Source: Adhaeribacter swui
GTDB lineage: Bacteria > Bacteroidota > Bacteroidia > Cytophagales > Hymenobacteraceae
Length of the DNA stretch: 64,000 nt
Assembly: GCF_014217805.1 (NCBI RefSeq)
Contig: NZ_CP055156.1
Location: forward strand, 434,001-498,000
Direction: 5' to 3'
Position numbers and translations under genes: made by a program
The notes under the pieces: generated by a model
What the model was told of the DNA's origin: nothing
The model's database searches: none
What the model saw: the letters and a program-made list of their open reading frames with translations, nothing else
Shown: positions 27,785-36,502 of the stretch, in pieces
Numbering within the stretch: the first letter of the stretch is position 1
How the letters are laid out: each line of letters begins with the position of its first letter

Positions 27785-27815
27785 AAAAAAGGGAAATATA
27801 CATTTCCCTTTTTTT
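27785..27815 (-). terminator. Terminator of the fucosidase gene
   Basis: A 13-bp stem (27785-27797 with 27802-27814) closes a 4-nt loop, with A and T runs forming the stem base. It lies 5 bp beyond the fucosidase stop. Confidence 0.75.
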
Positions 27816-27819
27816 AAAT

Positions 27820-29175
27820 TTATTCTTTTTCTGAAGCTTTATAGAAACCGACTTCGGCGAGTTGCACGGGTTGTTTAGCCTGCAATACCGTTACCCGCAC
27901 TTTGCTGGTTTTTATTTCCGGGAAACGCAGGAGCCGTTTGTAACCGATGGTAGTAAAAGTTTCTACTTTTTTCCAGGCTTTACCATCCCAGTACTCCAGG
28001 GTAGCTTCGGCGTTGCGCTGGCCATTGGCAATATTTTCCTGGAACAAAGCCCGATCGAACGTGATTGTTTTTTTAAAATCCAGTACCAGCGGCTTGTTCA
28101 CAGGTACGGTTACGTGAGTTTTTAATTGGTTATCGGTGAGAGCGGCAGCCATACTGCCTTTACCCAGGTTAGTTTTAAACGTTTCGTTCAGAATACTCCG
28201 GAAATCGTACAAACTCTTGATATCTGGTTCAGAGAAAAGACCTTCGCGGTTTGGAGGAATATTTAATAAAAGCAAACTATTACGGCCTACGGATTGGTAA
28301 TACAGGTTTACTAATTCCTGGCCGGTTTTCACTTTACTGTCTTCGGCAGCGTGGTAGAACCAACCCGGGCGGATGGATACATCGGTTTCGGCCGGAATCC
28401 AGGATTTGCCGTTAGGATCGCCGGTATTTAAATACTTCGAATCAGCTTTACCGGGTGCTAAGTTAGTAGCATCAATGGTTGACCAGCAGGTTTGGCCGGC
28501 ATTACCGGTTTCGTTACCCACCCAACGTACATCCGGACCAGCATCCGAGAACAAGACTGCTTTGGGTTGTAATTGCCGAACTAATTGCCAATATCCATCA
28601 AAATCGTACTGCATGTCTTTGGCGTTTTTGCCTTTGGCGCCATCGAACCAAACTTCCGCCACTTCGCCGTAATTGGTAAGCAGTTCTTTTAATTGGTTTT
28701 TGTAAAAATCGTTGTATTTGTCGGTGCCGTAAGTAGCTTCGTGTTGGTCCCAGGGTGAGAGGTAAAACCCAAACTTAATGCCGTACTCCCGGCAGGCATC
28801 CGCAATTTCTTTAACAACGTCGCCCTGGCCATTTTTCCAGGGGCTGCTTTTTACCGAATGATCGGTGTATTTGCTGGGCCACAGGCAAAAGCCATCATGG
28901 TGTTTGGCCGTTATAATAGCGATTTTAAAACCGGTTTCTTTTAAAGTTTTTACAATTTTGCGGGCATCAAACTGCGTAGGGTTAAATATTTGTGGGCTTT
29001 CGGTGCCATCGCCCCATTCTTTATCGGTGAAGGTATTTACCGTGAAATGCAGAAAAGCGGTGGTTTCGAGTTGTTGCCAGGCCAGTTGCCGCGGGCTAGG
29101 CTTAGGTAAGTTTTGCGCGTTTAAAGATTGAAACAGGAATAAAGAAAAGAACAAAAAACTAAAAGTACGTAACAT
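27820..29175 (-). CDS. Alpha-L-fucosidase, GH29
   Basis: This 451-residue secreted glycosidase removes terminal alpha-L-fucose. A signal peptide (cleavage near SLNAQ) precedes a GH29 barrel with KHHDGFCLWPS (about 91-101), FYLSPWDQHE and the nucleophile Asp in EVWFDGA (D178). The C-terminal part (about 370-451) is a beta-sandwich resembling the carbohydrate-binding tail of GH29 enzymes. The likely place of action is the periplasm or cell surface. It is the only glycoside hydrolase in the window and has its own terminator. It is not next to a SusC/SusD pair. Confidence 0.94.
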   Translation of the reverse strand: MLRTFSFLFFSLFLFQSLNAQNLPKPSPRQLAWQQLETTAFLHFTVNTFTDKEWGDGTESPQIFNPTQFDARKIVKTLKETGFKIAIITAKHHDGFCLWPSKYTDHSVKSSPWKNGQGDVVKEIADACREYGIKFGFYLSPWDQHEATYGTDKYNDFYKNQLKELLTNYGEVAEVWFDGAKGKNAKDMQYDFDGYWQLVRQLQPKAVLFSDAGPDVRWVGNETGNAGQTCWSTIDATNLAPGKADSKYLNTGDPNGKSWIPAETDVSIRPGWFYHAAEDSKVKTGQELVNLYYQSVGRNSLLLLNIPPNREGLFSEPDIKSLYDFRSILNETFKTNLGKGSMAAALTDNQLKTHVTVPVNKPLVLDFKKTITFDRALFQENIANGQRNAEATLEYWDGKAWKKVETFTTIGYKRLLRFPEIKTSKVRVTVLQAKQPVQLAEVGFYKASEKE

Positions 29176-29480
29176 GAGTATTTTTTTAAAAATTTCTCTT
29201 TCTGGATTTACTACCTAGGTAAAACCCGGCCCAATTAGAGTACGTTTACCCGGCACCTCCCCCAAAAATTAAAACGAAGGAAACCAATAATCTTTAAGGC
29301 ACGAAATATTGCCGGTAAATTTTTTACAAACGCCACCAAAAGACATAGGATAACCCGCAAACAAGCAAAATTTTAAAATTTTGTTAAACCGAAATATAAT
29401 TACATCATCCCGGAATAACTACCATAAAAAAAGCCGCTCCTTTTCAGGAACGGCTTTCTCTACGAATCTAAGCTCTTTCA
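29176..29480. other. Intergenic region upstream of the fucosidase gene
   Basis: This 305-bp region holds the fucosidase upstream region, an 18-bp perfect AT-rich palindrome at 29366-29383, and the terminator of the GDSL gene at 29426-29457. No gene is seen. Confidence 0.5.
29426..29457 (-). terminator. Terminator of the FadL-GDSL operon
   Basis: A 12-bp stem with one mismatch (29430-29441 with 29446-29457) is followed on the minus strand by a T-run (TTTTTTT). It lies 24 bp beyond the GDSL gene stop. Confidence 0.8.
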
Positions 29481-30869
29481 TCACGGAAATAACACGGCGC
29501 GATACTGCGTAATATCGGCGGTAGGTATTCTGGAATTGTATTTGGTGTTAATGGCTTTGATCATCTCGTTGGCTACTATGGCGTAGCCGCGCGGCGTTAA
29601 ATGCACCCCATCCAGCGAAAACAAATTACCGGTAATAAAGGCCGTCGAGTAACTTACCCCATTCTGCGTAAAACCACTCTGAATGCTGTTAAAATAAGCA
29701 TAAGCATCATAAACCGCTAAATTCTTCTCTTGGGCTTTGGCTTTTAATACCGAGTTAAAGCTTATGGTAGCGTCACTTACTTCTTTTTGCTCGGCATCGT
29801 CTAATAACAGGGCACTGGGCCACGGGTTACCGGCGCTTAGGCCAAATAGCTGGGTAGTATCAACCTGTAAGTTTTGCAAGATGTTGGCTAAACCGAGGGT
29901 AGGATTGGTGGGCACCGCTTGCCGGGCTAAATCGCGCCAGTATTTGCCGGTACGCTGGCCCACCAGGGGCAGGTAAGCGCTGGCGGTTAACGGAAACAAA
30001 ATGGTACCGCCGGTGGCATCTTTTATTTGCGAAACAGCAAACGGTACCCGGGCACTCCCTTTGCGGGTTAAAGCAATCATGCCGGGCGCCCCGGCGGCGC
30101 TTAATAAACTTTTAACGGTTGGCCCTACGGTAGTAAAAAACGGAATACCGGTAACATCCGGAATAGTGGCCACAATGCCTTTTGCGCCGTTGGCCGTTAA
30201 GGCGTTTATTATTTCGGTAGTGTTGGCAGTAAAAATTTCCGGAGTGGTAATGTCGTTGGCAGCTGCGCCGGCGGTAGCGTAGCCCAGCACATCGTTATTG
30301 CCTAACCAGCAACTAAAAAAAGTAGGATTACTGGCCACTACTCTTGCCAGATAAGTTTGCGTGGGATTGGTGGTGATACGCTCAAAATAAGGGTTGCCCA
30401 GCGCACTGCCATAACCCGGAGTTAAAATATCCGACATCCGAATGCCCGGCACGCCCAGGTTATTTATTTCTTCGGTGTATTTAGTATAAAGCGTTGGGTT
30501 CTGGCTGCGGATCGCTAATTTATCGGTAACTGGGGCAAGTTCGGGAGTGCCGGCTGCCCCAAATCCGGCGAGGCGCAGGTAACCGCTGCCATTGGCTTGT
30601 TCTTCGGTAAATAAAGGCTGCGTAAATTCGCCGCCACCCGCCTGCCGGAACTGCCCCGCCAGAATATTTGGATACGAACTGAGCTGCCCTTCGCGGTACA
30701 AGCCATTATCCATGTAACCGGCTGTAAGCGAATTACCAACGGCCACGTATTTATCCAGGTTTAAATCGCCTTTACTTACTTTTACCGCATCATTAATCTC
30801 TGGTTCGCAAGCAGCCAGCACCAACAGGCCAGCAATAAAGGCCCCTATTTTTTGTAAGCTATTTTTCAT
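29481..30869 (-). CDS. SGNH/GDSL-type hydrolase lipoprotein
   Basis: This 462-residue lipoprotein (lipobox LAAC, Cys at residue 21) is an SGNH hydrolase, probably an esterase or lipase anchored in an outer membrane. Block I is AVGNSLTAG (the GDSL motif as GNSL). A block-III-like GNNDVLG follows, and DGVHLTPRGYA near the C-terminus supplies the catalytic Asp and His. A long insert lies between the blocks. It is 23 bp downstream of a FadL/OmpP1 channel gene on the same strand. This suggests that it releases fatty acids or similar hydrophobic products for import by that channel; the coupling is inference. Confidence 0.88.
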   Translation of the reverse strand: MKNSLQKIGAFIAGLLVLAACEPEINDAVKVSKGDLNLDKYVAVGNSLTAGYMDNGLYREGQLSSYPNILAGQFRQAGGGEFTQPLFTEEQANGSGYLRLAGFGAAGTPELAPVTDKLAIRSQNPTLYTKYTEEINNLGVPGIRMSDILTPGYGSALGNPYFERITTNPTQTYLARVVASNPTFFSCWLGNNDVLGYATAGAAANDITTPEIFTANTTEIINALTANGAKGIVATIPDVTGIPFFTTVGPTVKSLLSAAGAPGMIALTRKGSARVPFAVSQIKDATGGTILFPLTASAYLPLVGQRTGKYWRDLARQAVPTNPTLGLANILQNLQVDTTQLFGLSAGNPWPSALLLDDAEQKEVSDATISFNSVLKAKAQEKNLAVYDAYAYFNSIQSGFTQNGVSYSTAFITGNLFSLDGVHLTPRGYAIVANEMIKAINTKYNSRIPTADITQYRAVLFP

Positions 30870-30892
30870 ATAAACTGTTACCGAATGATTTT

Positions 30893-32134
30893 TTAAAAAT
30901 TATAATTAATGGCGATGCCGGGGATGTAACCCACCGATTTAAAAGTGCCCGGCACCCCACCCGACAAATCAGCCGCATCAGTCCGTTTTTTCCGGTTTAA
31001 ATATAAAAAGGAAGCATCCAGGCCTAATTTCTCAGTGAGTTGGTAACTTAAGCCCACCGATAAGCCTAAGGCATTGGCATCGGGGGTTTCGGGCGTTAAA
31101 TAGCCATCTTTCACCGGCGACTGGTCGAGGTAAGCCCCGGCCCGCACCTGAAACTGATCTGAAACGGCGTACTCGCCGCCTAAACGGTAAATAAACACAT
31201 CCTGGTAATTACGGGCATTTTCGGAGAAATTGCTGCCATTTACGGTTTGGGTATAATCAAAGCGCAGCGATTTATAGGCACTCCACTGCACAAACTGCAC
31301 ATCGGCGGCAAGGGTTAACTGGTCGGTAGCGCGCAAACCTAAGCCCAGAGTAATATTAGCGGGCAAAGGCAAGGTAGCATCAAACTGGGTACCCGCCGGA
31401 AAACGCGAAGCAATGGGAGCAGCCGAAGGAACCCTAAAAGTAGCATCGCCGTCTTTTACTTCCATTTTTACTTTGGAGCGGTAATTTAAACCCACCGATA
31501 AGTTTTCGGTTGCCTGGAAATAAATACCGGCGTTAAATCCGTAAGATACGGCATTGCCGTCTAGCTCCACGTGGCCTTCCTGTCCGTTAGCGGCCTGTAA
31601 GGGTATGCTGCGTTGCAGGTTCACGTGGCCCAGCGCAATTATTGGCCCGGCACCCACACTTAACTTATCGGTAAGCGCGTAACTAAAAGTTGGCTGAATA
31701 AAAATAGCCCGTAAGGTAAGTTCGTTTAAGCCGTAGCGGCCTTGCCAGGTATCGCCCCAATTAACAGTAGAGCCATAAGGAGTATACACGCCAATGCCTA
31801 CCCGGGCTTTGTCGTTGGCAAACCCATAAGAGCCATACACCTGAAAAGGCGTACCGAGCGGGTTATCGGTTTTGGCGGTAGTATTGCCAGGCTCGGGTTC
31901 CTGGTAAGCTATTTTAGCAATTAACGGACTCACGCCCACCTGCACGCCATTTTGCCGGATGCGCGCCAATGCGCCTGGGTTAAAAAATATGCTGGCCTGA
32001 TCGCGGGCTAAACCTACCCCCGCGTGCCCCATACCAATTTGTTTCTGGCCTTGTAAATTTACCTGAAATCCTCCGGCATAGGTCATCCCGGATAATAAGG
32101 TTCCTCCTAAAATAGAAAGTAATTTTGCTCTCAT
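30893..32134 (-). CDS. OmpP1/FadL/TodX family outer-membrane transporter
   Basis: This 413-residue barrel protein belongs to the FadL family, which moves long-chain fatty acids and other hydrophobic compounds across the outer membrane. After a signal peptide (cleavage near TYAGG) it has GGFQVNLQGQKQIGMGHAGVG, then FFNPGALARI, matching the family N-terminal hatch pattern (NPA). Barrel strands continue to the C-terminal GIAINYNF. It leads a two-gene operon with a GDSL lipoprotein. A perfect TAnnTTTG element lies about 39 bp before the ATG. Confidence 0.9.
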   Translation of the reverse strand: MRAKLLSILGGTLLSGMTYAGGFQVNLQGQKQIGMGHAGVGLARDQASIFFNPGALARIRQNGVQVGVSPLIAKIAYQEPEPGNTTAKTDNPLGTPFQVYGSYGFANDKARVGIGVYTPYGSTVNWGDTWQGRYGLNELTLRAIFIQPTFSYALTDKLSVGAGPIIALGHVNLQRSIPLQAANGQEGHVELDGNAVSYGFNAGIYFQATENLSVGLNYRSKVKMEVKDGDATFRVPSAAPIASRFPAGTQFDATLPLPANITLGLGLRATDQLTLAADVQFVQWSAYKSLRFDYTQTVNGSNFSENARNYQDVFIYRLGGEYAVSDQFQVRAGAYLDQSPVKDGYLTPETPDANALGLSVGLSYQLTEKLGLDASFLYLNRKKRTDAADLSGGVPGTFKSVGYIPGIAINYNF

Positions 32135-32521
32135 ACTGCTTCTTTTGTTCGTTTAGGCACTTTCGGCTATAACAAATGTAAATATTTAAAACCGCGCTAC
32201 CGCACTACTTTTTTAAAAATATTCACTTTTTGCCCTGATATTTTAACCGTTGTTAAATAACACGGATAATTGCAGATGCTCTGTTAGAATTTTTTAAATT
32301 TTTAAAATTCTGAGATTAAGGCAACTCTTAAACTTAGTTACTCATTATCAGGCACTTTCCTTTCTATACTATTAAATCCGTTTTCAGTTCTTCTGTTTAT
32401 ATGTTTTACAGCTAACTTTTTTCTTTTATAAATCCTAAAGAACCACCTGTTTTTAGCCGATAAAATTAAGAGCAACTCCCGGCACCTGAATTCGTTTACT
32501 TAACCGAAAAAAGTTATCGAC
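32135..32521. other. Divergent promoter region between FadL and flavoprotein genes
   Basis: This 387-bp region holds the FadL -7 element at 32173-32180 and an AT-rich palindrome near 32288-32311. No coding frame or RNA gene is visible. I could not find a perfect TAnnTTTG for the plus-strand gene. Confidence 0.5.
32173..32180 (-). promoter_or_regulatory. Candidate -7 promoter element of the FadL-GDSL operon
   Basis: TACATTTG on the minus strand matches TAnnTTTG and predicts a leader of about 32 nt. A clear -33 TTTG is not seen. Confidence 0.45.
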
Positions 32522-33436
32522 ATGTACGATGTAATTATTGTGGGCGGCGGCCCGGCCGGAACCAGCGCTGCCATGTTGCTGGGGCGCTGTGTGCGCAAAG
32601 TACTCTTATTTGATTCGGGCTTAGGCCGAAACCGGTGGTCGAACCACATGAACGGATTTATTTCGCGTGATGGCTATAACCCCGTAGAATTTATTAAACT
32701 GGCCCGCGAAGAATTAAAAAAATACCCCGTTGAGATAAAAAACCAATTAGTTAAAGACGTTAAACGCGTAGAAAATTATTTTGAAGTTACCGACCAGGAC
32801 GACCATTGCTACGTAGCCCGTAAAATTTTGCTGGCAACCGGCCTGAAAGACCGCGTACCCGAAATACCCGGCATCGAAGAAAAATACGGCAAAAGTGTGC
32901 ACCACTGCCCGTATTGCGACGGCTGGGAATCGCGGAACAAACCTTTGGGCGCTTACGGCAAAGGCCGCGATGCGGTAGGTTTATCTTTATCGTTAAAAAC
33001 CTGGAGCTCCGACGTAACTTTATACACCGACGGTACCCGCAAACTGCGCCGCGAAGACACGGCCTTGCTGGAAGCCAACGACATTAAAATTTGCACCGCT
33101 CCTATTGAGCGCCTGGAAGGCGAAGGAAGCGAATTATCCGAGATAATTTTGGAAAGTGGCCGCCGGATGCGCTGCGAAGCTTTGTTTTTTAGTACGGGCT
33201 CGGAGCAGCAATGCGATCTGGCCACCAGCTTGGGTTGCGATTTTACCAGCAAAGGCGTAGTGCGCACTTACAAAAACCAGCAAACCAACATTCCGGGCTT
33301 GTACGTAGCCGGCGATGCTTCCCGCGATATGCAACTGGTAATTGTAGCGGCCTCGGAAGGCACCAAAGCCGGCGTAATGATTAACAAAGAATTACAAGAA
33401 GAATTTAGGTTGCAAATAACGGACGTGCGGGTGTAA
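32522..33436 (+). CDS. Thioredoxin-reductase-like FAD-dependent oxidoreductase
   Basis: This 304-residue flavoprotein resembles thioredoxin reductase. The FAD motif GGGPAG is at residues 8-13, the redox pair C129/C132 lies in HHCPYCDG, and the closing FAD motif is VAGDASRDMQL. The second nucleotide-binding site reads GAYGKGRDAVG, a weak match to GxGxxA, so the reductant may differ from classical NADPH use. The partner is unknown; a bacillithiol or thioredoxin-like disulfide is possible. It is 42 bp upstream of a phospholipase-C/S1-like gene on the same strand. Confidence 0.88.
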   Translation: MYDVIIVGGGPAGTSAAMLLGRCVRKVLLFDSGLGRNRWSNHMNGFISRDGYNPVEFIKLAREELKKYPVEIKNQLVKDVKRVENYFEVTDQDDHCYVARKILLATGLKDRVPEIPGIEEKYGKSVHHCPYCDGWESRNKPLGAYGKGRDAVGLSLSLKTWSSDVTLYTDGTRKLRREDTALLEANDIKICTAPIERLEGEGSELSEIILESGRRMRCEALFFSTGSEQQCDLATSLGCDFTSKGVVRTYKNQQTNIPGLYVAGDASRDMQLVIVAASEGTKAGVMINKELQEEFRLQITDVRV

Positions 33437-33478
33437 ATTTTAAAAATTTGCCCGATCCCCTGCTTAATTTTTGAGCCT

Positions 33479-34444
33479 ATGCGTTTTCGATTGGTTGTTG
33501 TTGGGTTATTGGTATTGTTGCCACCGCAGGTTTTTTCGTGGGGCTTTTTTGCGCACCAGCGCATTAACCGCTTGGCGGTATTTACCCTACCGCCTGAGAT
33601 GATTGGTTTTTACAAACAGCATTTGGCTTACCTCACCGAAAATGCCGTGAACCCCGATAAACGCCGCTACATGCTGCCTCAGGAAGGTCCGCGCCATTTT
33701 ATAGATTTAGATGTGTACGGCGATAGCGCTGCTTTAAAACTGCCCCGCACCTGGCAGGCGGCACTCACTAAGTACACCGAAGATTCTTTGCTCAAGCATG
33801 GCATCGTGCCCTGGCACATCAACCGGGTAAAAAACCAGCTCACCGAAGCTTTTAAGCAACACGACCAGTTAAATATTTTGCGCTTGTCCGCAGATTTAGG
33901 TCATTACGTAGCCGATGCTTGCGTGCCCTTACACACTACCCACAACTACAACGGGCAGTTTACCAACCAACGCGGCATTCATGGTTTATGGGAATCGCGG
34001 TTGCCGGAATTATTAAGTAATCAGTACGATTTTCTGGTTGGCCCCGCGCTATACATCAATCAGCCGCAGGTACAAGCCTGGAAGATTGTGCAGCGCTCCA
34101 ATGCTGCTTTAGATTCGGTGTTTCGGTTTGAGAAAGAAGTATCCGCCAGCTTTAGCGCTGACAAGAAATACGCTTTTGAAGAACGGGGCGGCACTACGGT
34201 ACGGGTTTACGCGGCCGCTTTTTCGAAAGCATATCACCAACGTTTAAACGGACAAGTAGAACGCCAAATGCGGCTCGCCATTAAACTCGTAGGTAGTTAT
34301 TGGTACACCAGTTGGGTAGATGCTGGCCAACCCGATCTCCGCAACCTGCAACCCCTTACCGAAACGCAGAAAAAGCTTTTGCTCGAAGAAAAACAACAAT
34401 TGAAACCTACACTCACCCCGGATCGTCCGCACGAAGCTTTTTAG
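33479..34444 (+). CDS. Secreted zinc-dependent phospholipase C/S1-P1 nuclease-like protein
   Basis: This 321-residue protein has a signal peptide ending in VFS, so the mature chain would start WGFFAHQRIN. The N-terminal Trp and the nearby His are zinc ligands in the phospholipase C/S1-P1 fold. The further ligands are visible in DLGHYVADACVPLHTT and GIHGLWESRLPE (Asp, His, His, Glu). It probably hydrolyses phosphodiesters in the periplasm or outside the cell; lipid or nucleic-acid specificity cannot be told. It may be co-transcribed with the flavoprotein gene 42 bp upstream. Confidence 0.82.
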   Translation: MRFRLVVVGLLVLLPPQVFSWGFFAHQRINRLAVFTLPPEMIGFYKQHLAYLTENAVNPDKRRYMLPQEGPRHFIDLDVYGDSAALKLPRTWQAALTKYTEDSLLKHGIVPWHINRVKNQLTEAFKQHDQLNILRLSADLGHYVADACVPLHTTHNYNGQFTNQRGIHGLWESRLPELLSNQYDFLVGPALYINQPQVQAWKIVQRSNAALDSVFRFEKEVSASFSADKKYAFEERGGTTVRVYAAAFSKAYHQRLNGQVERQMRLAIKLVGSYWYTSWVDAGQPDLRNLQPLTETQKKLLLEEKQQLKPTLTPDRPHEAF

Positions 34445-34677
34445 GTTAGATATTAAATTGAGTAATAGTATAATTTTAAACCGTCTTGACTTAAGTTGTC
34501 AAATTTAATCAAGTAACTTTCTCCTTCTTATTTAGATCTACATTACCCCGCTTCTTGGTAAATTTTTAAAAATTTGGGAATCACCAAACCTTCAAACTCA
34601 AGCTTCCTCTTGTTTCTGGTTCTTCAGCAATGCCAAGTATTTTGTACCTTCGCTGCTGTTAAATGTAGCCACCTCTT

Positions 34678-36353
34678 ATGTTATCTATAGCCCCGAAGCG
34701 TACGTGTTTTTTGTTGTTTTTGGTATTAGCTTACGCTTGTTCTTTTTCAGGAAAGCTGCTGGCGCAGGCATTACCCGACCTTAAAAAGTTGGATGCTTAT
34801 TACGAGAAAGCCCGCAAAGACTGGAACGTACCCGGTATGGCGATTGCCATTGTAAAAAACGATTCCATGATTTTTGCCAAAGGCTATGGCGTGTTAAATG
34901 CCAAAACCGGCGGCCAGGTAAACAGCAACACCTTATTTGGCATTGCCTCCAACACCAAAGCTTTTACGGCGGCGGCTTTGGGCATTCTGGTAGACGAAGG
35001 CAAATTAAACTGGAACGATCCGGTAACAAAATACTTACCTTACTTTCAACTGTATAATCCGTACGTGACGCAAGCCGTTACTATCCGGGATTTGCTAAGC
35101 CACCGGGTAGGATTGCCAACTTATAGCGGCGACTTGTTGTGGTATAACACTACCTACTCACGCGAAGAAATTTTGCGCAGGGCCCGGTTTTTAAAATCTA
35201 CCTATGCTTTCCGGGATGGTTATGGTTATTCCAACATCATGTTTATTGCCGCCGGTCAGGTAATTGAAGCCATCTCGGGCCAGAAGTGGGAAGACTTTAT
35301 CCGGACCCGTTTTTTCCAGCCATTGGGCATGAATCAATCCTACGTTTCGGTGGGAGAATTAAAAGACAAACCCAATCAGGCTTCGCCGCACGGTTTTAAC
35401 GCCAACCAACAACCCGTACCCGTTTTTTCCAGCCATTGGGCATGAATCAATCCTACGTTTCGGTGGGAGAATTAAAAGACAAACCCAATCAGGCTTCGCC
35501 GCACGGTTTTAACGCCAACCAACAACCCGTACCCACCACTTTTACCCCTTGGGATGCCTGGAACCCCGCCGCTGGTATTTTTACTTCGGTTAGCCAACAT
35601 GCCCAATGGATTCGGTTGCAGTTAAACCGCGGTACATATAAAGGCAAGCGCATCTTCAGCGAAGCTGTTTCCCGCGACATGTGGGCGCCGGTTCAACCCA
35701 TTCCTATAAGCAAAGAAGCCGAAGTAATCTCGCCTTCCACGCATTTCTCGGCCACCGGTTTAGGTTGGTTTTTAACCGATTATCAAGGCCGGAAAATAGT
35801 AGCGCATGGCGGTGGCCACGAAGGCATGAACTCACGGGTAGTGTTGGTGCCGGAAGAAAATTTGAGCATGGTAATTTTAACCAATAGTATGAGCAGCATC
35901 ATGACTCCTTTGGCGAATCAAACCCTGGATGCCTTTTTAAAAACCCCGGATTCCCGCGATTGGAGCCAGTTTTACTTAGCTGCTAAAAACAAAGCGGCGC
36001 CAGTTAATCAAAATACCAAAAATAAAACCGAAGTCCCGGCTAAAAACCAGTTACCCATTTCTTTAGCGGCCTATACCGGCACCTACAACAGCCCTTTGTA
36101 CGGCGATGCTACCGTAACCCTCACGAACAATAAACTGCAATTGCAACTGGTGGCAGCACCCACTCTAAACGGCAGCTTATCGCCCTGGCAGACCCACATT
36201 TTCGATTTGGATTGGAAAACCGATTATGCTTTGCTTACCCCTACCCGGGTCCGGTTTTTACCTGGCCCAGATGGCAGTATAACCGACATGCGCCTGGATG
36301 CGAATAACCCGGACTTTATTTTCGCGGAGCTGGAATTTAAAAAAGTAAAGTAA
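34678..36353 (+). pseudogene. Serine hydrolase (beta-lactamase family) broken by a 113-bp tandem duplication
   Basis: This locus encoded a class-C beta-lactamase-type serine hydrolase. The first frame (34678-35445, 255 residues) has a signal peptide, S91xxK94 (SNTK) and Y184-S-N. It then runs into a stop. The rest of the protein, including the HGG motif (KIVAHGGGHEG) and a C-terminal DUF3471-like domain, is in another frame from about 35436. The break is an exact tandem repeat: bases 35305-35421 recur at 35418-35534, offset 113 bp. Deleting one 113-bp copy leaves 1563 bp, 521 codons including the stop, in one frame. The locus is therefore interrupted in this sequence, either truly, reversibly or through an assembly error. 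Confidence 0.9.
35305..35534 (+). repeat. 113-bp direct tandem duplication inside the serine hydrolase gene
   Basis: Two copies, offset by 113 bp, are identical over 117 bp, the extra 4 bp being ACCC shared at the junctions. The size is not a multiple of three, so it shifts the frame. The ACCC microhomology at both ends fits slippage or a microhomology-mediated duplication. Confidence 0.95.
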
Positions 36354-36502
36354 TGCTTCCGGTTGCTGGCGCGAGTTTCTTGTGCAACAATTAATAGCGA
36401 TATGAGCTACCCGTTCGCAACAGCTAGAAGGTGAAAATTTTTAAATTTTAAAAATTTTACCTTACAAGAACTGCTTTAACTATAAGTACAAGTTTCTGGA
36501 TT

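Noticed and set aside
34678-35445. A functional short 255-residue serine hydrolase
   Set aside because: The frame ends exactly at the 113-bp duplication and lacks the third catalytic motif (HGG), so it is the 5' part of a broken gene, not a real short enzyme.
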